DNA of 12,074 nucleotides from an uncultured Rikenellaceae bacterium. GTDB taxonomy: Bacteria > Bacteroidota > Bacteroidia > Bacteroidales > Rikenellaceae. This document shows, piece after piece, positions 1 to 6,771 of the stretch. Below the pieces are notes generated by a model, which saw only the letters and a list, made by a program, of their open reading frames with translations, did not search any database and had not been told where the DNA came from. Position numbers and translations under genes: made by a program. The DNA is taken from the NCBI GenBank assembly GCA_910588925.1, contig CAJURV010000015.1:19222-31295 (forward strand). Reading direction: 5' to 3'. Position 1 is the first letter of the stretch. Every line of letters begins with the position of its first letter.

Positions 1-986
1 CCCCCCCCCCCCATTTGTATATCGCTACTTATCAATACATTAGCCACACAGACTTCATTTTTAGTCAAGTAATCCGACGGTTTTACCCTTTCTATGCGTA
101 TTCCTAACGAATATTCGATAAAATTCATAAAACGTCTTTTTAACGATAGTGGCTTTTTAAAGGGAAAATCATTACTCCATTTCGTCATCGCCAGATACTT
201 GTAAAACTCATCTTTCAACGGATGGGGCTGATTCTTACTTAACCAAGGCTTAGAGGCCGTAGCAAAATGGAGAATGGTCGGATCAGACAAACAGGCATTA
301 ATCTCGTTCAGATACTTTTGACGTAACGGAGTATTTCTCATATAAAACGGATCCGTCATATTGTATCTGAACGGCAGTTGTCTTATCTTTTCGACCAATA
401 CGCTGTTTATCGCATCCTGATCCCAAAACAGCAACCTTTCAGGATATTCTGCAATAAAAGAAAATATCGTTTCGGTAATATTATTCTCTCTCCAATAATC
501 GAGATTATACAACAACACTCCGGTATTGAAATACCCTTTATCGGAACCGTATTTCAAGCGATTGTATGTTCTAACGTCATCGGTAGCCCCGTCAAGAACA
601 GCCCCGCAGGCATACCCGTCGATATCTTCAGACAACAGACCGGACAAATTGCCACACACCACCAGATCACAATCCAGATAAAGCGCCTTATGCACATCAC
701 AAGGTAGTATCTGCGGTATCAGTATTCTGAGATATGCCGCTAAACTGACATGGTCGTTTTTACGTACTACGCAATCTTTAAGTATGCTTTCATCAATATC
801 GTAAAAAGTTATCGATTTACCATGCTTTTCAACTATCTCTCTCAGAGATAATTTATTCTCTTCATCGAGCGATGTGGATACGATATGATAACGTACCGCA
901 TTATCGACATTATTCTGACACAACGACTCTATCGCAGTTCCGCAGAAAGGTACGTATCTGTCATCCAAACAGTGAACTATATCCAT
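1..986 (-). CDS. GT8 family glycosyltransferase, 3' end beyond window
   Basis: This is a retaining glycosyltransferase of family GT8 (LgtC/RfaJ-like), expected to move galactose or glucose from a UDP-sugar onto a lipid-linked or LPS glycan at the inner face of the inner membrane. Translation from the ATG at 986 gives at least 328 residues with no stop in the window. Visible family marks are the metal-binding DxD in LYLDCDLVV (D105, D107), the FNTGVLLYNLDYW block (153-165), DQDAIN (189-194) and a C-terminal HFATASKPW (H240) like the metal-ligand histidine region of LgtC. The start lies 9 bases after the epimerase stop, so it is translated as part of the same operon. Known members have about 300-340 residues, so little should be missing. 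The reading frame enters a run of G (coding strand) at codons 325-328 exactly at the window edge. Family assignment is firm; the transferred sugar is unknown. Confidence 0.9.
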   Translation of the reverse strand, partial: MDIVHCLDDRYVPFCGTAIESLCQNNVDNAVRYHIVSTSLDEENKLSLREIVEKHGKSITFYDIDESILKDCVVRKNDHVSLAAYLRILIPQILPCDVHKALYLDCDLVVCGNLSGLLSEDIDGYACGAVLDGATDDVRTYNRLKYGSDKGYFNTGVLLYNLDYWRENNITETIFSFIAEYPERLLFWDQDAINSVLVEKIRQLPFRYNMTDPFYMRNTPLRQKYLNEINACLSDPTILHFATASKPWLSKNQPHPLKDEFYKYLAMTKWSNDFPFKKPLSLKRRFMNFIEYSLGIRIERVKPSDYLTKNEVCVANVLISSDIQMGGG

Positions 987-995
987 ATTCCAAAT

Positions 996-2030
996 CTATA
1001 TTATGCCTCTCTCCCGCAGTTTCAACTGCCAATTCCATGCATTACGCAATGTCTCTTCTATAGGGGTTTCGGCTCTCCACCCCAATATATCGTTGGCCTT
1101 GGATGGATCACCCCATACTTTTTCCACATCGCCATTACGACGCGGCGCTATCTTGTAAGGAACCTTCACACCTGTGGCCCGCTCAAAGGCCGTTATCAAC
1201 TCCATCACCGACACTCCTTTGCCGGTACCCAGATTGAACACCTCCACCTGCGCACTATTTTTATCGTCGAGCACACGCTCTACAGCAGCGACATGAGCTT
1301 TAGCAAGATCGACCACATCAATGAAGTCGCGTATGCAATATCCGTCAGGCGTGTTATAATCATTACCGAAAACACTCAATACGTCACGGGCTCCTATGGC
1401 CGCCTGTGTCATGAACGGAACCAGACAGTTGGGAACCCCGTTAGGCAACTCGCCTATAATACCCGACGGATGTGCTCCTATCGGATTGAAATAGCGAAGC
1501 ATAACGGCGTTGAGCCCGACACCGGAAGCTACTACGTCAGCAATCATCTCCTCACATATCTGTTTGGTATTGCCGTATGGCGACGTGGCTCTCTTTATAG
1601 GGGTATTCTCCGCCACAGGGTTCTCATCGGGCTCTCCGTAGACAGTGCATGAAGATGAGAAGACCAACCCTTTGGTGCCATGCTCACGCATCATATCAAG
1701 CAAATTCATCAGCGTGACGAGATTGTTACGATAATATTTGACAGGCTCCTTGACAGATTCGCCCACCGCCTTATCGGCTGCGAAATTAATGATGCACTTT
1801 ATATCGAAATCATCGAACAGTTTCCGCATCGCCGTCATATCGGTACAATCGGCCTCAACGAACTCCGGACGCACACCCGATATGGCCTCTATCCTGTCAA
1901 GTACCCTCCTATCGCTATTTGCGAAATTGTCGACTATAACTACCGGATAATCTGAAGCCTGCAACTCCACGACCGTATGCGAACCTATGTAACCGGCACC
2001 TCCGGTTACCAATATCTGATCTTTGGCCAT
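996..2030 (-). CDS. galE: UDP-glucose 4-epimerase
   Basis: This cytoplasmic short-chain dehydrogenase/reductase enzyme interconverts UDP-glucose and UDP-galactose with bound NAD+, supplying galactose donors to the glycan pathway. The full-length 344-residue product has the Rossmann motif TGGAGYIGSH (9-18), the FSSSCTVYG segment with S127 at the catalytic serine position, and the YGNTK catalytic pair (Y152, K156). RYFNPIGAHPSG (179-190) and APRRNGD (295-301) are typical of GalE. The ATG at 2030 directly follows the flippase stop (TAA at 2033-2031) with no gap, which implies translational coupling. The residue aligned by eye with the E. coli substrate gatekeeper Tyr299 is Val305, so acetylated substrates (UDP-GlcNAc/UDP-GalNAc) may also be accepted; that part is inference. 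GC content is near 50%, higher than in the neighbouring flippase and GT8 gene. Confidence 0.95.
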   Translation of the reverse strand: MAKDQILVTGGAGYIGSHTVVELQASDYPVVIVDNFANSDRRVLDRIEAISGVRPEFVEADCTDMTAMRKLFDDFDIKCIINFAADKAVGESVKEPVKYYRNNLVTLMNLLDMMREHGTKGLVFSSSCTVYGEPDENPVAENTPIKRATSPYGNTKQICEEMIADVVASGVGLNAVMLRYFNPIGAHPSGIIGELPNGVPNCLVPFMTQAAIGARDVLSVFGNDYNTPDGYCIRDFIDVVDLAKAHVAAVERVLDDKNSAQVEVFNLGTGKGVSVMELITAFERATGVKVPYKIAPRRNGDVEKVWGDPSKANDILGWRAETPIEETLRNAWNWQLKLRERGII

Positions 2031-3455
2031 TTACTTATGTTTTCTGTGAATAATATTATTTACAAATACGAACTCACTGAATTTGAATATCACGCTTCCC
2101 CCTATGTAGGCCGCGGAAAAAACCAACATCCCGACAATTATCTGCCACCACGCACTCTCCAAAAACAACATAGAGCCGGCGGCCATCATACCAGAGACTG
2201 CGGTAAGTGTCGTGACGGGCATAAGTGCCCTTATCTGCATCAGATATCCCGTATTCATCACTTTTTTTGTGAAGAATATTATCATCCACATATCAAAAAT
2301 GTTATATAAAAGAACACCATAACACAACCAGCGCAACCCGAACGGTAGCGTTACCGCCAATATGGCAACTGCGACTATCTTTTTTATAATTTCTGCCCTG
2401 AGAAATAAATCGGAACGTCCTTTCACGTTAAGCATCTGATTATTGATAACCATTACAGGATACCACATATACGCCAAACTCAGTATGGATATAAGTTCGG
2501 CACTGGGCAACCATTTAGCCGTCAAAACGAGCAACACCAACGGCTTGGCTATCACCGCCAACAGAACCATCAGAGGGAACACCACAAAACAACTCAGCCT
2601 CAGATACTTTAGGAAAGTCTCCTCGAGCCATGTCTGATCGTGCTGGTGTTCGCACTGTACGGGATAAATCACCCTACATATAACCGACACTATATTGGTG
2701 GATGGATATTGCGATATGGTGTATGCCCTGTTGTAGTATCCAACATCCATCGCATTATAAACCTTACCTATCACAAGGCTGTAAAGATTCAGATATACGG
2801 TGTGCATCAATGCCGATACGAGTAACTTAGAGCCGAATGAAAAAAGCCTCTTGAACGAATTCATGGAAAACACAATCGCAGGACGCCATTTAGCCGCAAT
2901 CCACAAAAACAATGTAGAGAGCAAATTGTTCGACAAACTCTGTACGACAAGCGCCCACACTCCCCATCCCTGATATGCCGTATATATTCCTATCGCACCG
3001 CTTATAACCACAGATGCCAACGAGGCTTTGGTCTGCACCTTAAAGTTAAGTTCTATACTAAGCCGCGTACGCTGAACGATAGAGAAGCTCGAAAATATGA
3101 GATTCAATCCCACCCAACGCGTAACCTCCGTAAGCAACGGTTGTTTATAGAATCCGGCGATCAACGGAGCGCACAAAAACAATATGCCGTACAGAACGAC
3201 AGACACTAATATATTGAAATAAAATACGGTAGAATAATCGGTCTCGTCTCTGTCTTTTTTCTGTATGAGAGCGCTTCCGAATCCGCTGTCTATAAATGTC
3301 TGGGCTACGGCCATAAATATGGCAAGCATCGCTATAAGACCGTATTCAGCCGGAGTTATAAGTCGGGCTATTACGATACTTAGCAAAAACTGCACTCCTT
3401 GAACGGAAAATCGTTCAATCGCGCTCCATATTACTCCATTGGTCGTATTAGACAT
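2031..3455 (-). CDS. Wzx/TuaB-type polysaccharide flippase (PST/MOP family)
   Basis: This is a multispanning inner-membrane transporter expected to flip a lipid-linked oligosaccharide to the periplasm. The 474-residue product begins with the pattern typical of WzxC/TuaB-like members: an amphipathic start, then FSVQGVQFLLSIVIARLITP (17-36) and YGLIAMLAIFMAVAQTFID. A charged loop QKKDRDETDYSTVFYFN follows, then a series of hydrophobic segments of about 20 residues through the C terminus, about 12 in all by eye. The end is a basic tail (HRKHK). The ATG at 3455-3453 overlaps the stop of the decarboxylase gene by one base (TAATG), and the stop abuts galE, so it sits in the middle of a tightly coupled operon. 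Sampled GC is about 43%, lower than the flanking housekeeping genes. The transported glycan cannot be read from the sequence. Confidence 0.92.
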   Translation of the reverse strand: MSNTTNGVIWSAIERFSVQGVQFLLSIVIARLITPAEYGLIAMLAIFMAVAQTFIDSGFGSALIQKKDRDETDYSTVFYFNILVSVVLYGILFLCAPLIAGFYKQPLLTEVTRWVGLNLIFSSFSIVQRTRLSIELNFKVQTKASLASVVISGAIGIYTAYQGWGVWALVVQSLSNNLLSTLFLWIAAKWRPAIVFSMNSFKRLFSFGSKLLVSALMHTVYLNLYSLVIGKVYNAMDVGYYNRAYTISQYPSTNIVSVICRVIYPVQCEHQHDQTWLEETFLKYLRLSCFVVFPLMVLLAVIAKPLVLLVLTAKWLPSAELISILSLAYMWYPVMVINNQMLNVKGRSDLFLRAEIIKKIVAVAILAVTLPFGLRWLCYGVLLYNIFDMWMIIFFTKKVMNTGYLMQIRALMPVTTLTAVSGMMAAGSMLFLESAWWQIIVGMLVFSAAYIGGSVIFKFSEFVFVNNIIHRKHK

Positions 3456-4399
3456 TATCTGACAGACAATAATCTATCGAAATATTCTACGGTTTTGCGC
3501 AACCCCTCGTCGAGTTTCACACGTGGCTCCCATCCGTTGAGTATCTCCTTGGCATAGCTTATGTCCGGTTTGCGTTGTTTGGGATCGTCGCCGGGAAGCG
3601 GAAGAAATGTTATCTTCGATTTAGATCCTGTCAACTCTATAACCTTCTGTGCAAGTTCCAACATAGAGAACTCACCGGGATTACCAGTATTTACCGGACC
3701 GATAATATCGTCACCGGTAGCCATCATCCTAACCATAGCCTCTATCAGATCGTCCACATACTGGAAGCTACGGGTTTGATGGCCGTCGCCATAAATGGTG
3801 ATAGGCTCATTCTTCAAGGCCTGTATTATGAAATTTGAGACTACGCGACCGTCGTTCGGATCCATTCTGGGGCCGTAGGTATTGAATATACGAATTATTT
3901 TGATTCGGACATTATTCTGACGATGATAATCCATAAAGAGTGTCTCCGCGCATCTTTTACCTTCGTCATAACAACTACGTATACCGATAGGATTAACATT
4001 TCCCCAATAACTTTCCACCTGAGGGTGTACGGTAGGATCACCATAAACCTCGCTTGTAGAGGCTTGAAGTATCTTAGCGCCTACACGTTTGGCCAAGCCC
4101 AGCATATTGATGGCTCCCATTACGGACGTTTTAATAGTCTGAATAGCATCGTGCTGATAATGAGGAGGCGATGCAGGACAGGCCAAATTGTATATCTGAT
4201 CTATCTCCGCATAGTAAGGGAACGTAACATCATGACGCACCAACTCGAAGTGGTTATTGCTAATAAGATGTCGAATATTATCCTTATTTCCGGTAAAGAA
4301 GTTATCGAGACAAATCACGTCATTACCTTCTGAAATAAGACGATCGCATAAATGCGACCCAAGAAATCCGGCTCCACCTGTGACTAATACTCTTGCCAT
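3455..4399 (-). CDS. UDP-glucuronate decarboxylase (UDP-xylose synthase)
   Basis: This cytoplasmic NAD-dependent SDR-family enzyme (UXS) decarboxylates UDP-glucuronate to UDP-xylose. The 314-residue product is the normal length for bacterial UXS without a membrane anchor. Diagnostic segments are TGGAGFLGSH (7-16), NLACPASPPHYQ (71-82), the catalytic TSEVYGDP (T115, S116, E117), RSCYDEGKR with Y144 and K148, IFNTYGPRMDPNDGRV (171-186) and QTRSFQYVDDL with R210. NLACPASP and the TSE triplet separate UXS from 4,6-dehydratases and epimerases of the same fold. The ATG at 4399 sits right before the Rossmann strand, leaving no room for another start. It is the first sugar gene after the fusion regulator, with a 47-base gap holding only a small palindrome (4420-4432). 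The precursor enzyme UDP-glucose 6-dehydrogenase is not in the window. Confidence 0.94.
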   Translation of the reverse strand: MARVLVTGGAGFLGSHLCDRLISEGNDVICLDNFFTGNKDNIRHLISNNHFELVRHDVTFPYYAEIDQIYNLACPASPPHYQHDAIQTIKTSVMGAINMLGLAKRVGAKILQASTSEVYGDPTVHPQVESYWGNVNPIGIRSCYDEGKRCAETLFMDYHRQNNVRIKIIRIFNTYGPRMDPNDGRVVSNFIIQALKNEPITIYGDGHQTRSFQYVDDLIEAMVRMMATGDDIIGPVNTGNPGEFSMLELAQKVIELTGSKSKITFLPLPGDDPKQRKPDISYAKEILNGWEPRVKLDEGLRKTVEYFDRLLSVR

Positions 4400-4419
4400 A
4401 TCTTTATATTTATGTTTAT

Positions 4420-4432
4420 CTCAATTATTGAG
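4420..4432 (-). repeat. Small intercistronic palindrome
   Basis: CTCAATTATTGAG can form a 5-bp stem with a 3-base loop in the 47-base gap between the fusion regulator and the UDP-xylose synthase. It is AT-rich and has no U-run after it, so it is unlikely to terminate transcription. It could be an RNA processing or pausing site, or chance. Confidence 0.3.
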
Positions 4433-4446
4433 TGTTTGAACCTCCG

Positions 4447-5916
4447 TTATAACGCCTCTATGAAGATATCGGGAATCTCCGCTATGACCTTTATGCCGGC
4501 GTCGGTGGTGATCCTAACCAGAATCTCACGTCGGCCCCCGCCCTGTGCGGCATCCATGTCTACTATCTTGCCTTCGTACCCTTCGAGATTACCGCCGGTG
4601 ATACGCACACTGCGTCCTTTGCTCCACTGGTCGCGATCGGCCGGCATAAACTCCATATCGTCCGTAAACCGCGAGACCACGGCCCTGAACTTATACAACT
4701 CGTATTCGGGCACCACGGTATAACCTGCATCCGCCGACCGTCCGGAGCGGTAGATCCACGCCACCTCGCCGAGCGACCTGGCGATAGCCGGCAGACTATC
4801 CTGACAAGCCCTGAAAAACACAACGTTACGTATAACCGAACGAGTCTGGACCGTCAACTTTTTGCCCACCCGCTTCACTATCTCCTCGCAAGGATAATAG
4901 AGTGCGGTGACCTCTGTGCCGAACTCCTTCGTGAGAATGGCAGCGGCACTCTCGTAAGAGGCACCGGGCCGTAGCTTCATGGCATACCAGCGTTCGGTGC
5001 AATCCTTCACACTCTCCGCTATCATAGCCACTGCGCCGTCTATCCTGTCGCATCCTACGGCATCGCCGCCGCTGACATAGCGGAGCGACGAATTTTCGGG
5101 AACCCTTGAGAGGGCCGGCAGAATAACCTCCGAAGGCACTTTCAGTTCCAATGCTATGTCTATCCACAACCGGAGAGAGAAATCGGCATCGACAACGCAT
5201 GTCATACCGGCTTTTCGGAAAATACCCTCCACATTATGAAGATACGATCGCTCTTTCTGCGACACATCGGCCGCGGACATCCCCGAACGCATGACAGGAA
5301 GGAGATACTCACCGTCCCAACCGTCGTATCGGCTTATGATCCGTATCATACCCGGAAGCAAAGGCAAGCTCGCTCCGGAAGCCAGTAAAAGCCTGCCCCC
5401 TCTCACTGAACTTTTTTTCAGACCGGCCATGTCGGCGAACGACATACCGCAAGCGTACAGCGAGAACAGGAACAACGCCTGCGTCTGCTCGAACAACGGC
5501 TGGCTGCCGAAATCGAAAGAGGCGACAGCACGTGCCGCATCCAGCCGCGAACCGACGCCGGACACTATCTTCGGCACCGACCTCTCCCTGTAGGAGCCTA
5601 TGGAATCGAACGCACCCGACTTAGGGGCCAGCCCCTTTTTAACCGCCTTATTGTAAAGCGAACGGAAACGCTCGCAATATCTGCGTATTGTAGTGGCTTT
5701 AAGCCCCTCTTCCACAAGATAGCGACGATACGACTCGACCAGCTCCCCGGTAATGTCGGAGAATACTATACGCCTGCCGTCGAGAAACCTGCCGAACGAA
5801 GAGACGAACCAACGACAGTTCGACGCATCGCTCGTACTTATACGCCCCATCTCATCGTGAAAAAAATCCAACGGAGAGACAGAGGCATCAAAACTATCCG
5901 AATCGGCACCTAACAT
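4447..5916 (-). CDS. Degenerate tyrosine recombinase fused to UpxY/NusG-type antiterminator
   Basis: This first gene of the polysaccharide operon encodes a 489-residue two-part protein. Residues about 16-95 resemble the SAM-like DNA-binding domain of Bacteroidetes integrases and invertases (FGRFLDGRRIVFSDI, LYNKAVKKGL). Residues about 113-285 follow the recombinase catalytic fold (FLFSLYACGMSFADMAGLKK, YLLPV, LRLWIDIA, SSLRYVSGGD). By motif alignment the first catalytic Arg is Cys156, the catalytic Lys and the His positions are lost, while the second Arg (R249) and the Tyr nucleophile position (Y280) remain. From W310 (RWYAMKLRPG) it becomes an NGN domain with RSVIRNVVFFRA (359-370), then a KOW domain, WSKGRSVRITGGNLEGYEGK (431-450), ending like UpxY proteins. 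UpxY factors bind RNA polymerase in the 5' leader and prevent early termination in capsule operons. The ATG at 5916 is the only ATG/GTG/TTG start in this frame after the stop at 5998-6000. Both halves share one uninterrupted frame. The role of the recombinase half is unknown; it may be a DNA tether. GC is about 52-57% in sampled lines, above the flippase and GT8 genes. Confidence 0.87.
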   Translation of the reverse strand: MLGADSDSFDASVSPLDFFHDEMGRISTSDASNCRWFVSSFGRFLDGRRIVFSDITGELVESYRRYLVEEGLKATTIRRYCERFRSLYNKAVKKGLAPKSGAFDSIGSYRERSVPKIVSGVGSRLDAARAVASFDFGSQPLFEQTQALFLFSLYACGMSFADMAGLKKSSVRGGRLLLASGASLPLLPGMIRIISRYDGWDGEYLLPVMRSGMSAADVSQKERSYLHNVEGIFRKAGMTCVVDADFSLRLWIDIALELKVPSEVILPALSRVPENSSLRYVSGGDAVGCDRIDGAVAMIAESVKDCTERWYAMKLRPGASYESAAAILTKEFGTEVTALYYPCEEIVKRVGKKLTVQTRSVIRNVVFFRACQDSLPAIARSLGEVAWIYRSGRSADAGYTVVPEYELYKFRAVVSRFTDDMEFMPADRDQWSKGRSVRITGGNLEGYEGKIVDMDAAQGGGRREILVRITTDAGIKVIAEIPDIFIEAL

Positions 5917-5964
5917 CGTAGAGTAAAATCCAAGTTCGCTATTTCCAGGGCAATACCTCTCTTC

Positions 5965-6022
5965 CCCCTCTTTATCGACCGTTTTGCGTAAGAGGGGTTA
6001 CAGGCGATATGTGCGCCTTACG
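5965..6022 (-). promoter_or_regulatory. Competing hairpins in leader of the fusion gene
   Basis: In the leader RNA read on the minus strand, CGTAA (6022-6018), GGCG (6017-6014), CGCC (6006-6003) and TTACG (5991-5987) can form a two-helix hairpin with a 7-base apical loop. Just downstream, CCCCTCTT (5997-5990) can instead pair perfectly with AAGAGGGG (5972-5965). The two structures share bases 5987-5997 and cannot coexist in full. The second hairpin ends 48 bases before the start codon and lacks a U-run, so it is not a classic intrinsic terminator. A further pairing is possible between ATGTGCGC (6009-6016) and GCGCACAT (6066-6073). The pairings are seen; the switch role is inference. Confidence 0.5.
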
Positions 6023-6188
6023 TCGTATCATAAAACATACCCGCGCGCACCGGAAATCAGACCGAAGCGCACATCACAACGAACGCGCCGATAAAAAAGA
6101 CACACCCGCCATGAGGTAAGATAATGTAACCTAAAGCAATGACAAACTAATTTACCATCACCCAATACGAAGTTTTCTGAAGCATATA

Positions 6189-6201
6189 CGGAACAACTCC
6201 G
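6189..6201 (-). promoter_or_regulatory. Small hairpin near 5' end of the leader
   Basis: CGGAACAACTCCG can fold into a 4-bp stem (CGGA/TCCG) about 20 bases after the expected transcription start. Specialised NusG paralogues such as RfaH load at a short hairpin exposed in early-transcribed DNA, so this is a candidate loading site for the fusion protein. Only the palindrome is observed; the role is a guess. Confidence 0.25.
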
Positions 6202-6226
6202 CAGAACAAGTCCTTATTATCTTATG

Positions 6227-6234
6227 CAAAGATA
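6227..6234 (-). promoter_or_regulatory. Bacteroidetes-type promoter (-7 box) for the polysaccharide operon
   Basis: On the minus strand the bases read TATCTTTG, a full match to the TAnnTTTG -7 consensus of the Bacteroidetes primary sigma factor. The -33 region is weak: TTAG at 6258-6255 lies 20 bases upstream, a 3-of-4 match to TTTG. Transcription would begin near 6220, giving a leader of about 300 bases before the fusion gene ATG. A long leader is usual for UpxY-headed capsule operons. The weak -33 fits a promoter that depends on an activator, though this is inference. Confidence 0.55.
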
Positions 6235-6320
6235 AGTAATTTTGCGCAATTCCTCTAATTACACGTCATTAAAATCGGACCTCCCGGGATTTACCGGAAA
6301 ACCATCCGTGGATATAATGA

Positions 6321-6368
6321 CAAAAGCCCCGAACCGTTAGCCGAAACAAGTTCAGACAAACGGTCCGG
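6321..6368 (-). terminator. Terminator-like hairpin upstream of the polysaccharide promoter
   Basis: On the minus strand CCGGACCGTT (6368-6359) pairs with AACGGTTCGG (6338-6329) with one mismatch and a 20-base loop. GGGGCTTTTG follows (6330-6321), a GC-rich closing stem and short U-run as in intrinsic terminators. It would stop read-through from the hexosaminidase unit about 90 bases before the operon promoter. Confidence 0.5.
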
Positions 6369-6444
6369 AGCAATATGGCAAAGATGTGACCATACTATTA
6401 TAGCTCGACACGCCCCCGAAGCCATAAAGCGGGATCATAGGCAT

Positions 6445-6498
6445 AATAAGGCCCGAGCGAAGCGAGTGTCTCCAAACACTTTACGCTTGTTCGGGCCT
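6445..6498 (-). terminator. Long segmented hairpin, probable terminator of the hexosaminidase unit
   Basis: AGGCCCGA (6449-6456) pairs with TCGGGCCT (6491-6498), AAGCG (6460-6464) with CGCTT (6484-6488) and AGTGT (6465-6469) with ACACT (6476-6480). This gives 18 base pairs in three segments around a 6-base loop CTCCAA. On the minus strand the stem is followed by TATTATG, a modest U-rich tail. It lies about 270 bases after the hexosaminidase stop codon, which is far for a simple terminator, so it might instead be a dispersed intergenic repeat. Confidence 0.45.
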
Positions 6499-6771
6499 AA
6501 TAAATAAGAAGCGCGCTCAGTATCGCTGCAACTGCAGGAAAGCGATTGTTTTACGACAACATATACCCGCATTCACACAATCGGGTCCCTCGGAAGCATT
6601 AGCAATCGCTGTTTCGTTCGTCTTATCTTACGTCCGGCACATACCCGAATTATCGCGAAGCGTCACTTGCGACATCTGTCAAGACATCGCCCAAGCAAAG
6701 CTGACAATGCGACACATTCACTTTACCGAACCGATCAAACAGAAAGTCATTCCAACAATCGCCACACCACA

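Larger units (their letters stand above)
5917..6771. other. Gene-free control region upstream of the polysaccharide operon
   Basis: I see no credible protein or known RNA gene in these 855 bases. From right to left (direction of transcription) it holds 3' flank of the hexosaminidase gene (6499-6771, no feature except an 8-bp inverted repeat AGCGATTG/CAATCGCT at 6541-6548 and 6603-6610). Then come two terminator-like hairpins (6449-6498, 6329-6368), a palindromic patch around CCCGGG (6276-6297), a promoter -7 box (6227-6234) and a leader of about 300 bases with several inverted repeats. I did not find paired long inverted repeats that would mark an invertible promoter. Confidence 0.7.

Noticed and set aside
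5411..5418. Run of seven A on the coding strand in the fusion gene, a possible slippage site.
   Set aside because: It encodes a normal LKK stretch of the recombinase fold and the frame stays open; a run of this length is common and no alternate product is evident.
6120..6450. Possible invertible promoter upstream of the fusion gene, as in Bacteroides capsule loci.
   Set aside because: I searched both sides of the -7 box for paired inverted repeats of 10 or more bases and found none. The best were 6-base matches (AATGAC/GTCATT) and a 9-base direct repeat AATGACAAA, which cannot support inversion.
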